Source of the DNA: Myoxocephalus aenaeus
Lineage: Eukaryota; Chordata; Actinopteri; Perciformes; Cottidae
Length of the DNA stretch: 64,000 nucleotides
NCBI GenBank assembly: GCA_038501785.1
Contig: JBAMJR010000042.1
Span: 2,143,501 to 2,207,500 of the forward strand
Reading direction: 5' to 3'
The position numbers and the translations under genes were made by a program. This document shows, one piece after another, positions 1 through 10,174 of the stretch. The number at the start of each line of letters is the position of its first letter. Position 1 is the stretch's first letter. The notes under the pieces were generated by a model. That model did not search any database and was not told the DNA's origin. It worked only from the letters and a program-made list of their open reading frames with translations.

Positions 1-19
1 ATGACTTTCTAGATAAGAC

Positions 20-114
20 GTAGCTGTCCTCGTGAATACTGTTTCATTTGTCAATACAGTGTCAAACCTTCTCAAATACAAATTAAACAATGCGGCTTTC
101 ACGAGGACAGCTAC
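20..114. repeat. Foldback inverted repeat
   Basis: A perfect 16-bp inverted repeat has arms at 20-35 (gtagctgtcctcgtga) and 99-114, separated by 63 bp. The loop also holds a weaker ACTGT/ACAGT pair. It may be a small foldback MITE or chance structure. No target duplication was identified. Confidence 0.55.
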
Positions 115-500
115 ATGTTGTCTTCCTATTCTCAACGGCTGTCGTAACTACGAAAACGACTGAAAGTCACCAGTTAACAAGGTCACCTGTTAAACCGCAA
201 CATCGGCCTCTGTTACGGCACTGATAAAAGAGGAAACATGTTTGTTTATTTTCTTTTACACCAGGTGCTGTACTGGCAATGGAATCGGCGGCCTTAACAG
301 GAACACAGGTTTTAAATGGGATTGTTATTGTTAATTGTATTACTTTTATTTTGTCGGCTGTGTGTATAATGTGACCGGGAGGAAGTGACGCAAGGAGTTT
401 GTTTTGGTCTGAATTCTGACGTCTGGGCGAAGCAGTCGGCACTTGGAGGGTTCAGGACGGCGCGTATTTATATATCATATTATACTGACTATTATTATAT

Positions 501-503
<3 letters not shown>
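115..503. other. No gene seen
   Basis: Mixed-composition DNA. A 91-codon open frame on the minus strand (167-442) has no recognisable motif and is probably chance. No TE ends seen. Confidence 0.5.

Positions 504-531
<28 letters not shown>
504..531. repeat. (TA)n microsatellite
   Basis: An uninterrupted AT/TA dinucleotide run of about 28 bp. Confidence 0.95.
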
Positions 532-536
<5 letters not shown>

Positions 537-2384
537 TACTGAATTGTATGAATAAGATGTCCTTATGTCAGTGTTGGAATAAATGATAAAAATGGAACTG
601 CAAAGTAGTAATGCGTGTTTGATACCTTTTTTTGCATTGAATCATAGGACATTTGCTGAAATTGATTGGCTAGCCCTACCCAAACAAAATCCACCAGCCG
701 CCACTGGTGCACAGTATATTCTAATGAAGAGTTTGACTGAACTATTGTGTGTGTGATGAAGATGCTTTCACGCCATGTGCCGGAATCTGCTGTGGAATTA
801 GATTTACATCATAATTGAATTGCTGAAAGAGTGTTTACTCTGAATCCCAAGATATTGCTGCCATCTATCATCCCCCTTTTTTTTCCTCCTCGTCTGCTTT
901 CGGATTTTTGCTGACTTGCTCCTATCTGAGGACTTGAAGGATGTTTTTGGTTAAAGTTTAGAGCTACATCAGAAATCACCGCTTCTCCTGGCATCTTTCA
1001 TCTTTAGGGAGGCATTCATTCGACACAGTGGCATCACCTCGGCGCTTTCTGTAACTGCGGCAATAAGATAGATGAGTGTGTGTGTGTATATGTGTGTTTC
1101 TTTCTCGAGACGAAGGGCGGGAGGGAGAGGGAGCACCCTACATCATCTCTCCCCCTCCTCCCATACACCCATCTTCTCTCCTCCCACGCCATCCGTTCCA
1201 TTACAATGATAATAGGATTTGGAGGGCTGCATTATTGCTGCTGTCTGAGCCGGGCCTTGTGATATCCCTGTCCGCCCCGCTCCCCCTGACTTGCATGTTA
1301 GCGTCTTGATTCATACTCTATTCGCAGAGGCCCTCCATTAAAGGCTGAGGGGAGTCATTTGGTTCAGGGTTGTTATAGCCCTCTGCTATATGGACTACTG
1401 AGTTTTATTCTTGGCAGACTGACCAGTCAAAAAATAAAAGTGATCTGAGCTAGAGTGGACTGCTGTTTAATGGCTGCTCTGCTGCGCATTTGTTCGGACG
1501 GAGGTTATGTTTATGGCCGCTCACGAGGCGATTTTTGAAAAGCTGTAATTTCCAGTGCACGGCGTTGCCTATAGAGGGTTGCACTAATTTTTTTCTTTTT
1601 TACAAGTGAGAAGTGGAGCGGAATTGCCAAGGTCAGAGCTGAAGCCAAATCCCCACTGAAGTCAATATACAGTATGCTAACCAAAGAGCAGCCTCACAGT
1701 TGTCTGCACAACAACACGGCAAGCAGTTGTATTTACACAGGGATATGTATTATTCATGTTACTTAAAGGTTAACTTCTTTATTCAATTTTCTTGCAAATG
1801 GAAAAAGGAGGAGCATAAAAACAAGAAAGGAAAAAGAAGATGTCTAAAATTGAGAATGCAGTGCATTCACACTGCAGAGTACGTGGATTTAGTGTGTGCG
1901 AGAAATGCAAGGATGTATACGACATGAGCAAGTGCGAGAAATGAATTTACTGCACACACTCAACTGCCACATAACACACAATGCATTGCGTCTGGGTGCC
2001 TCGAGACCGGCAATCAGTCTTGTTGTGAGATTTTGAGACAGGCGGGAAAAAAAGCTGTAAATATGTCACAAGTTTGAATATGTTTTAGGATCCAAACGTT
2101 GTCTTTTTGGACATTTGCTGCGATGTTTTTGGGAGACCGGCCCCGGCGATCGGTCAGGTGATCCGTCTCGCTTGAGAATACCTCCGTGTCTGCTGGTAAA
2201 ATCACTATTCATCAGTGTTATCGTTCATTTAGTCGGCAGTGTGCACCGTTCAGTATGTAATGCAATGATGCTGCATGCCGTGTACATGTGTTACAATCAC
2301 AATGCTCATAATATTTAGCGGGTAAAGGTTACCATGATCACCGATTTACTTCAGCGTTTTACATGTGCTAATTAGTAAACACAG
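532..2384. other. Unique non-coding stretch
   Basis: No gene recognised. A short TG run lies near 1076-1096. The part from about 1200 to 1560 is GC-richer and free of recognisable repeats, which could fit a regulatory island, but nothing proves this. Open frames here are short and without motifs. Confidence 0.4.
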
Positions 2385-2537
2385 ATTCTTTCTGTGAAAG
2401 CCACACATCAGTGGAACACCCTGCCTGACGTGGTGAAGAGCTGCAGCTCTATCAGCACTTTTAAAAAATCAGTTAAAAGCTGCTCAGCGCTGTACTCATT
2501 GAGCAAAATGATTATGGTTTTTACTACTTACTTTTAA
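2385..2537 (+). pseudogene. LINE ORF2 C-terminal remnant with 3' tail
   Basis: A 50-codon open stretch ends in TAA at 2535-2537. It reads ATHQWNTLPDVVKSCSSIST, followed by FKKSVKS. The pattern W-N-x-L-P-x-x-[VL]-[KR]-x(2,3)-S-[IL]-x-x-F-K-x-x-[LV]-K is the usual C-terminus of non-LTR retrotransposon polyproteins of the L2/CR1/Rex group. There is no reverse transcriptase core upstream, so this is a 5'-truncated dead copy, as is normal for LINEs. AT-rich 3' UTR-like sequence continues to about 2650, ending at a C run and an A run. The clade is not resolved. Confidence 0.7.
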
Positions 2538-2650
2538 TGTGCTGCTCTGTAGCTTTGTATTGTTTTGTTGTATTGTATTTATTATTCTCACCACGTATAA
2601 TGTTGTATCGTGTCTTTCATCCTGTACTGTTTGCTATTGTTTGCTAAAAG

Positions 2651-3744
2651 GGCCCCCCCCCACACAAAAAAAACTATCAAAAGTCAAATGTATATATTTA
2701 TCACCGTTATGATTGAACATTTTATGGTTTTTGAGATTGATTTATGTTCGGACCAAGTGGTGGATCCACCGAGGAACCAACACCTCCTAATAGTGTGGCT
2801 AAAAATAAAAGACGCTAATTGCTGCCTGCTCAAGCAACTCCAGAACAACAGAGGATCTAAACCTACATTTTGCTCACAGCACTGCTGCTGCACAGCACCA
2901 TACTTCCGATCTGAAACCTTGCTTCTCTTTGTCACCGTGTGAAGGCATTATGCACTTCTGGAACGGGACGTTTCTTTTAGGAGTCACTGCCAGCTCACAA
3001 GCCCTCCTGGATGTTTTTATAATGAACTCAGTGGTGATTTCATTCTCACTGTGTTTACGTCATCGTTGACGGGTCTGTTCTTTTCTCGAGCCCCTGAAGG
3101 CCGCCGCCTCTGTACACGCAGTGGTGGTAGATGTCAATGTAGTGTACTGTACTGCACAGTGTGTCAAGTCTATAATATCTGGCAGCAGGATGCAACATTT
3201 TGCCCGTTCTCAGGCGTTAATGAGCCGATTGCAGCTGCACGTATGCCCAACACACTCAGGATGTGTCTGCGGTGTAGTCAGCTTCAACGGCACCTCGTCC
3301 TGCTCATCCAATGCAACTGATCGCACACGGTTAACCAACTGTGTCCTTTATTTTGACACAATGAGGCAACTCTAAATACCGCCCTGGTTTCAGATCTGTC
3401 ACCAACAGCTTAAATTCCAAAAGTTTCAAACTTAACCCGCCTTAGTTTGGCTTTAAAGACAGCTGGCGCTGCAAACGGAATGCTTTGTCTATTGAGACGC
3501 TGATGGTGTGTTTCCACAAGATGCTTCAGCTTTGGACATATGATGGACGTGCTACTAATTGGAGGAATGCTTTCACTCGTGTGCCACTTCTCCCCGGGTT
3601 TGAAACCAGACTAACAAAGTTAGTTTGTTAGTTAGGAAACTTTTTCTCTCTTATATTACAAAAAATTGTTAACAGAAACGTGTTTCTGAAAGCATTAAAT
3701 GCAATGAAAAAGCCATGCACAGCAACTGTTAGTTTAGAGGTTTT
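2651..3744. other. No gene seen
   Basis: Overlapping open frames at 3051-3375 in two registers lack any family motif. No TIR, tandem repeat or RNA gene was recognised. Confidence 0.4.
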
Positions 3745-4265
3745 GTAAAGGCTTCCAGAGGCGGCGATTTCCTGTTGGACGCTGATTTGCATAAAGCGGC
3801 TTAGACCTCAACATGCATATGAGGAGCGGCTAACGTGACGCTAAAGGCAGCAACCTCCGCTTCTGGAAAGTGTTGCCAATGCTGAAGTACCTTAAACCTG
3901 CATTCTCTCTCATAACCATCAGGGGCTGACTCCTCTGGTTGTATAGAAGTCTATAAAAATGACTCTACTTCTCTCTTGATGTATTCCCTCAGTAAATATT
4001 GTAAACATGAGTTTATGTCTCAATCTCTAGTTTCAAGTCTTCAATACAGCATGATGTTCATTTAGTAAATTATGGTCATTTAGAGTCAAACAGACCATAA
4101 AGCAGGGTGTGCTTTAGGGTGGGGCTACTTTGTGATTGACAGGACACTGTCGCTACCAGAGCCGTCACTCCTCCGCATTCCACATATGGTCACATTCTTT
4201 CACTGGTTGCAAGAAACCAAGATGGCGACGGCCAAAATGTCAATAAACGGAGTACCTGGATACGG
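3745..4265 (+). repeat. Interspersed repeat family A, copy 1
   Basis: Shares long blocks with 13074-13566 and 36831-37247. Examples are ggttgtatagaagtctat, ttgtaaacatgagtttatg, the tract around tacagcatgatgttcattta, and a later accagagcc block. The full family appears to end near an accaagatggcgacggcc block and a downstream tatacagtct-like block, and this copy stops soon after the first. The family is unnamed here. It is non-coding and probably a DNA-transposon derivative. Confidence 0.8.
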
Positions 4266-4800
4266 TGCTGAAAAGCAATAGGACTACACGTCATACATTT
4301 TTTGAGCAATTACTAACTTAATGAAGGCTGTGACTTTCCATGCATCCGGCCACCTCTGTCACAGGACCTTCCAGCACACTCAGGTGCATAGCGGTTGGAT
4401 ATGTTGTTTGGCTTGTAGCCACGTCCCAGGATAACGGTTAGTTCACTGGTCCGACCTGCCTTTCAGTCCAGCTGTCTGGGGTTAGGATACTGCTGTATCC
4501 AATGCGCTTGTTTTTATCAGTGCACCGTGCAAAACAGCTGGCTGTTTTTAAATTTCTAGGCTGCTCGATGTGCACTTTCAGCTAAAGAGAGCAGCGTCAA
4601 AATGCTCTTTTCTAAAACTATATTTTCTAGTCCAAATATAATTAAATCAATAAATAGCTCTGAGCTGAATAAGTATTCGATCTTTTGCACCTGTTCATCA
4701 CATACACACTACATTCTCAGTGGGTGGTTTTTATTCTTGTTAATGTTATTCATACATTTATGAAATATGAAGAAAAGTGATCAAAAATCCTGGGAGGTCG
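4266..4800. other. No gene seen
   Basis: AT-rich unique sequence without recognisable features. The last five bases (ggtcg) border the LTR-like sequence that follows. Confidence 0.45.
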
Positions 4801-5155
4801 TGTGAGAAATAATGTCCAGAGTCCAAAATGAGTTATAATAAAAAAGAATTTAATAAGAGATGATGACAAAAACAGTTTATGCAATCCCAATCGGGGCCCC
4901 TGATCCTCAATGAACTCCAGACCGCAGGTCTTGTCCAGTTCACGTCGGGAATTAAAAAGAGGCCGTGTTCTCGCGCGCGTGTTAATTTATACTGGTCATT
5001 CATGGAGCTTAAGGCCACTCATTGGTTAATTCAGGGGCGGCGCTATTCTTCTTCTCTTCTCAGAAAAGGGTAGATTCTGCACTCCGCCGCCTTCAGCCGA
5101 ATAGGAGAACTACATTTCCTTCTAAAAAAGAAGGAAATGTCCACTGGCTCCCACA
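4801..5155 (-). mobile_element. Probable solo LTR
   Basis: Read on the minus strand, the segment starts TGTGGGAGCC and ends TTTCTCACA, giving the TG...CA form with imperfect inverted ends. It has a TATA-like box (agtataaatt, about 4986-4995), then a CG-rich segment, and a polyA-like attaaa in the last 60 bases. That order (U3 promoter, R, U5) is what an LTR shows. A perfect 12-bp hairpin lies at 5112-5140 in the U3 part. No primer-binding site, polypurine tract or coding region is seen alongside, and the flanks (ggtcg, tgcag) do not match as a target duplication. The retroelement superfamily is undetermined. Confidence 0.55.
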
Positions 5156-5936
5156 TGCAGCATGCAAACTTTGTTTTAAAATCCATTCACACATTAATTA
5201 TTATACAGTATTAAAAACAGTGACTTTCTTATGCATTACAATTACATATCCTTCATAATAATATCCCTTATCAATTATCATATCTCTTATGCATTGTAAT
5301 GTACACATTAAACATTTCTTTATTTTACATGTGCAAGTCTACATTTGACAAACTAAACTTTTAAAACTCTACAAATACATTACAGGCCATGATGAATAAT
5401 GTACGTGTCCATTGCAGTACACAAGCCAATGTCAAAAGCAGAGCATAACACAATGGGCAAATCCATGAAGGAGGTGGGGATTGTCTTGCATAAAGATTTG
5501 TGAAACATAGAACGGCCACGTGAGTGGGTGACAAAGACCTGACCGCCATCGTTCCAGCTCCTTCCAGCCTGTGCTGCGCTGAAGGACGGCACCATTTTGT
5601 GCACTCTTGCAATGGAACTCGGCAGTTTCTGGGCAAACGTCTTAATTTTTTTGGCAGCTTTATCGTTTCTCTCCTTTCACTGCTCTTCCCAGGCTCTCCC
5701 AATTAAAACACACTGAGAGAACTTCGGATATCTATCCCTACTAGGGCATGGCTTTAAGGATGTCTGGGTTTGAGCCAACTGTATGAGATTTCTGCGTCCT
5801 TCTCATCGCACAGTACAATGGGCGTGAACCAAATACCATATAGATGACCAGTCTCCATTTCAAGGGTTTCCCCATTGTACAAAAGTGAAGCCATTAGGTG
5901 CAGCCATCTTTGCCACTTTTGACAACATTTGGAGCC
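5156..5936. other. No host gene; possible repeat fragment
   Basis: AT-rich DNA to about 5360, then mixed sequence with two minus-strand open frames (5361-5702 and 5754-6113). The second crosses into the hAT end at 5937, so it is not a gene. The tract 5745-5935 has the feel of a dispersed fish repeat, but no second copy lies in this window. Confidence 0.35.
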
Positions 5937-6440
5937 AGGGCTGTAGTGGAGGGTAAACGCACGTAAACGCCGTTTACGCACCTCTGGAATTTTGGAAATA
6001 GCGTTTACCCACCTCAAAGTTCCATGCGCCTTGTATTCTTCTGTTGGAATAATCCGAAATAAATTTGGTGTAATTTTAAAACACCTAAGACTACGTTTCA
6101 TATTGTCGAACATATAAACGCTGTAGTCTGAATCATTTTCATCTGCGCTGTATTATGGTCTGTGACCCTCCAATCAGTGCCTTGCGGCTGCGGCGGCGAC
6201 ACCAATCAGGATCCAGGAAGTATGTAAACACATACACGTTGTGGATTAGCCTGCCTGCCTACCTGTTTGGAATGGATTAATTAGCCATGGATATCAGGTG
6301 ATTTTTGAAGAGACCATCGAGTGCTCCTACTCCCACAGATGCCCGCAAAAGGCCTCAAGTACAAAGTAAGACTGAAGAAGATCAATTCACGTTTTTAAAC
6401 GTTGTTTTGGTTTTTCTGTCCATATTCTACACAGGGCTGG
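5937..6440 (+). pseudogene. Decayed hAT element, 5' part with transposase start
   Basis: The segment begins with a hAT-like terminus, cagggctgtagtgg, at 5937. At 6287 an ATG opens M-D-I-R, then a TGA stop (6299-6301), then F-L-K-R-P-S-S-A-P-T-P-T-D-A-R-K-R-P-Q. This resembles the MDIRxFFKR start of hAT transposases of the ZMYM/TTF-type group, so the TGA most likely replaced a sense codon. Similarity ends within about 40 codons. No matching 3' terminus or 8-bp target duplication was found, so this is a truncated copy. Confidence 0.55.
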
Positions 6441-6906
6441 ATCTCGAGGTAGGTCCCGCCCATACAACCGCACGAGCCAATCACGAGCCCGAGCACGGCC
6501 GTAGGTGGTTAGCAAGAGAGCCACCTAGCTGCTAGTGGCGAGCCGTCCTCCTCTCTTTATCTGTATCTGGCCCTGCCTGTTTAATTTCCCCCCCAAACCA
6601 ATGAAGTTAGTTCAGCCTGTGCAGCAGCTGCATGCGAGAGCTGTGTTTAAACTCCCGTCTGCGGTCTCCCCTGTGCCAGCCACGCTCTACCCGACCATCA
6701 CCATCCAAAACCAGCAGATGTGCTTCTTCGGCCGAACCTCTGGCTCATTAAGCTGCTGTTGTTGATGGACATGAGGGGTCCACTCAGGGCTCTGCTCAGT
6801 CTGATTAGTCTGAGAAGTCTCTCTGAGGATGGCATAATTGTAATTACAAGCTTTTTTTCACCACTTTCAGATTGAAAATGGCTTTGATGAGACCACTTGC
6901 TGTACC
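6441..6906. other. No gene seen
   Basis: Unique sequence up to the hAT insertion. The final eight bases (6899-6906, gctgtacc) are the left target duplication of that element. Confidence 0.45.
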
Positions 6907-7274
6907 CAGGGCCGGCGATTGCTATAGGCGAACTAGGCGACTGCCTAGGGCGACAAATGGGTTGGGGGCGCCCTCACAGCGCACATTTCAGCACTGTGAG
7001 CAATTCGCAACCACGCGACCGGGGGGTGGCGCTGGCTCCCGCGAGCAGGGACGATTCAGCTGTGAGTTTTCTCATCAAGTACAGAGAGACAAGCATATTG
7101 AGAAACGGGCGCTGTAAACATCTTAACGCTGATTGGCCAAGACACGTCACATCAAAGATGTTCTATTACGGAGATGACAACAACTCGGCCAGAAATCTGA
7201 ATTTTTTTTGTCGAAAACGGGACGCTGATTGGCCAAGACTCGACACGTCACATCAAAGATCTTCTATTGCAAAG

Positions 7275-8343
7275 ATGGCTCACTCCAAAAAAAAACGTTT
7301 GTGCGGTCTGAAAAATGTGCGCGATCTGAAAAATCTATTGCGCGGCCACTTTGACTGGTCTAAACCATCTGGAGCACAGGGACGAAAACGAAAAAAGGAA
7401 GAAGAGGAAAAGAAAGTCAAGTATAGAGGTAAGTCTTCTCATCTCAGCCATTAAGGTGTCAAACGAAATACATTTAGTATTGTGCATCACCTAATATTGG
7501 ACATTTCATTGCTGTCACTTAGGCTAGCTATAGCTAGCTAGCAACTGTTACTTTGCTAATTTGCTACGTAGGCTATTACTAGCAAACGTAACTTCACTGA
7601 TAACCTACATGGATGTACATGTCAAAAGACCAGTATCTGGATAACGTATGCTAGTTATGAAAAGTTCAGTTGCTGTCTACATTCATTATAAATGGCATAT
7701 GTTCTGTTTAGTGAATTCACAACTAGCAGGTGCATACACACACAGTAACCATTTTGGGGATAGTGGTGGTGTTCACCCTTCTGTACAGTTCCTCCCCAGG
7801 AATATACTAAAATGTATATGTGTTTTTTGTTTTGTTTTGTTTTTATTTTTGTTTTAAATTGGCCAGATGCACTCAGGCAATGTTTTCAGAGGCCGGCACC
7901 TGCTGGAGAATGGACGCCTGATTCGCCTCCCTCTGAACTTTGTAAGTAGCCTACACAACTAGTACTATTGTTGCTGTTTTTGTTATTGTTATTATTATTA
8001 TCAATTATTACTTTCATAATCACATCACATTAATACTACTAATTGTAATCAGTAGCATTATTTAGCCTTGTAGGAGTGGTGGCAGTAATTATAATTTATT
8101 TACTACAAGTTACATGGTCAGATAAAATGTATTTTTACAATGCAACTATGTGGTAGGATGATATAAATGACCAAATGCAATTGTGTAACGAACAGCATGG
8201 ATGAACTCTGTTTAAATACAGCTGCAGGAGAAGGGACATCCAGTAGTACTCGACCTGTACTTAACCTATCAAACCTGTCAAACCTTGTTAACCATAGTCA
8301 TTCCCTATACAGCTTGTATCATGTTTTGAGGTTTGTTCAATAA
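7275..8343 (+). CDS. Three-exon ORF in hAT: truncated transposase N-terminus
   Basis: Predicted exons are 7275-7428, 7867-7941 and 8222-8343. Donors are GTAAGT at 7429 and 7942; acceptors end AG at 7865-7866 and 8220-8221. The phases agree at both junctions and give 116 codons plus TAA. The product starts MAHSKKKR and has a basic/acidic run (SGAQGRKRKKEEEEKKVKYR) like the start of ZMYM/TTF-type hAT transposases. It then reads DALRQCFQRPAPAGEW and TPDSPPSEL, and ends with a serine/asparagine-rich tail. The stop overlaps an AATAAA polyA signal at 8339-8344. No BED finger, DDE core or dimerisation domain remains. Splicing is inferred from sites and phase only. A shorter second exon using the AG at 7888-7889 would hit an early stop. 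Confidence 0.5.
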
Positions 8344-8600
8344 ACATATTTGAAAAAAAGAGTGTTTTGCACAGTTTATGGAGTTAATTTAATCCTAACT
8401 TTGAGTGTGTAATAAATTATTTAAAATAATAAAAAAGAAAATATTCTGAAACTATTCTGGTGTTGTCCATGCACCATTTATTGTTGAACTGCAATGTAGA
8501 ATAGTAGAATTATAAGTGGGTGAAAAACTGCTATGCAAAGTAAAGCAGTTAAGTTAATATAGGTCTCTTCAGTGATGTAAAGTATTGTGTGTGTCTGTGT

Positions 8601-8621
8601 GGGGGGGGGGGGGGGGGGGGG
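8601..8621. repeat. Poly-G run (21 G)
   Basis: Twenty-one consecutive G follow a TG-rich tract inside the right end of the hAT element. It can form G-quadruplexes and its length is prone to sequencing error. Confidence 0.95.
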
Positions 8622-8679
8622 CGCAAAACTCAATCTCGCCTAGGGCAACCAAAGGGCTAGAGCCGGCCCTGGCTGTACC

Positions 8680-9964
8680 GAGAGGCCCAAAATATCATCA
8701 GCATTCAGTCTTCTACGAGGGCTGCTATAATTCTCATTGCATACAGGTTGTCTGCTTGGCAAAGGTTATGAGAGTTGTTTCAGAGTAAATAATTTAATCA
8801 AATGAAACTTCATACAGCCAGTCATGTTTCCATTCTAAAAGGCAATCATCTGGACCGAATCAAAAGAAAAAAACATAGTATACTAATTTTCAATCTAAAT
8901 CTTACATTCACTTACAGAGAGGCAACCTCATTTCCCCTGGGCACATTTACAGGGTTTTAAATCCTACTGTTCCTGTTGTTATTACTATCATTATACTTGC
9001 AGCCAGAAAATAATCCATCTCATGCAGCATTTAGATAACTGTTTTTTTTTTTAAGTAAATGTCCGCTCGGAACACAATTATGTCTGGTAGTGATTTACCC
9101 CGCCTTAACAGACAGCATGACAATGAGGGACTCCTTCATCATTATAGCAACCACCTGTAGACTATAATTTACGCTGCTTGTTATTGACTGAAAAATAAAA
9201 CAAGCCCTTGGTGAAATCTTGACTTTATCAATAGTTCCCAGAACAGCAAACTGTATCTTATCTTTTTCTTTGATCGTTATGGTTGAGATCAGTAAGAACA
9301 AGTTCATCGTGTGTTCACTGTGTGACTGTATATACGACAACATACATCAACATCGCAAGTGGAGTAAGTCACTTATAATGACTCCTCATTCCTTTGACGT
9401 TTTAAAGAGACGTAGACTGGCACTAATACAATCCGTTCCTGAAATGATGACACTAAATAAATAAAATGTCCCGTGAGAGTACCTTACGAATTCCCTCTCC
9501 CAGGAAATTGTATTTAATACAATCCTCAATATAGGACTTTGCTGAGTTATTGTGTTAACACAGTGAGTCAAAGCATCTAATTGTGGACTTCATTATCTCA
9601 AATTCTGCCCAAATAACACAACGGAATTAGAATTTCGTTAAATTCGGTTTAACTGGAGTCACAAAAGTTTCTCAGGAATTGTTGAGGTGAATGTTCATAT
9701 TAAGTTATTATTTCACTCTAAATTGATGCAACCACAAACAGTTTTATTTTTACTATTTATGTGAGGTTAACGGAAACCGAGGCTGAAAGAAGCCAGATTT
9801 GTATTAACAAGATGAAGGGGGTAATAACCTAGCCTGTTGCAAAGTATTGTCATTTGAGCAATTTTTCAATTTAGTGCAGTTCTAACAAATGTGGTGAAAA
9901 ATGTGCATTATGAATCAAATAAAGCATTGGCTTTGGTTTGGACTGGGCGTCAACCTCCAATTCA
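8680..9964. other. No gene seen
   Basis: AT-rich unique DNA. Short open frames at 9095-9571 on both strands lack motifs. The last bases (about 9949-9964, with caacctcc) match family A and are the left flank of the piggyBac insertion. Confidence 0.45.
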
Positions 9965-10174
9965 TTAACCCTCTGGTGTCTAGCGTCACGCCGGCGTGAT
10001 ATTCAGTGTTCACTTTAAAAAAAAAATTATATCTCCGCGATAATATGGAACAAAACTACGTTTAAATATCTCGGTGAATCAGTACGGGTTTCCGCTTCCG
10101 GGTCCTTCCGTCCGTGAGCCACCTGAGTATTTATAAGCCTGCTGCAGCGTTCAGTCCAACAGAAGCAAGGGATC

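Larger units (their letters stand above)
6907..8671 (+). mobile_element. hAT transposon, internally deleted, with perfect target duplication
   Basis: The left end is CAGGGCCGGCG and the right end is AGCCGGCCCTG, an inverted pair. Both sides carry the identical 8-bp duplication gctgtacc (6899-6906 and 8672-8679), the hallmark of hAT integration. The element is 1,765 bp, too short for a full transposase of roughly 600-700 codons. It contains two related direct segments (about 7128-7172 and 7224-7276, each with gattggccaaga and cacgtcacatcaaagat), a three-exon coding unit (7275-8343) and a 21-base G run (8601-8621) near the right end. It probably depends on a related autonomous hAT for movement. 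Confidence 0.92.

Noticed and set aside
5754..6113. Minus-strand frame of 119 codons
   Set aside because: It spans the boundary of the hAT remnant at 5937 and has no family motif.
6431..6480. Second cagggctgg hAT-like start
   Set aside because: Ten matching bases with no subterminal repeats, partner or duplication.
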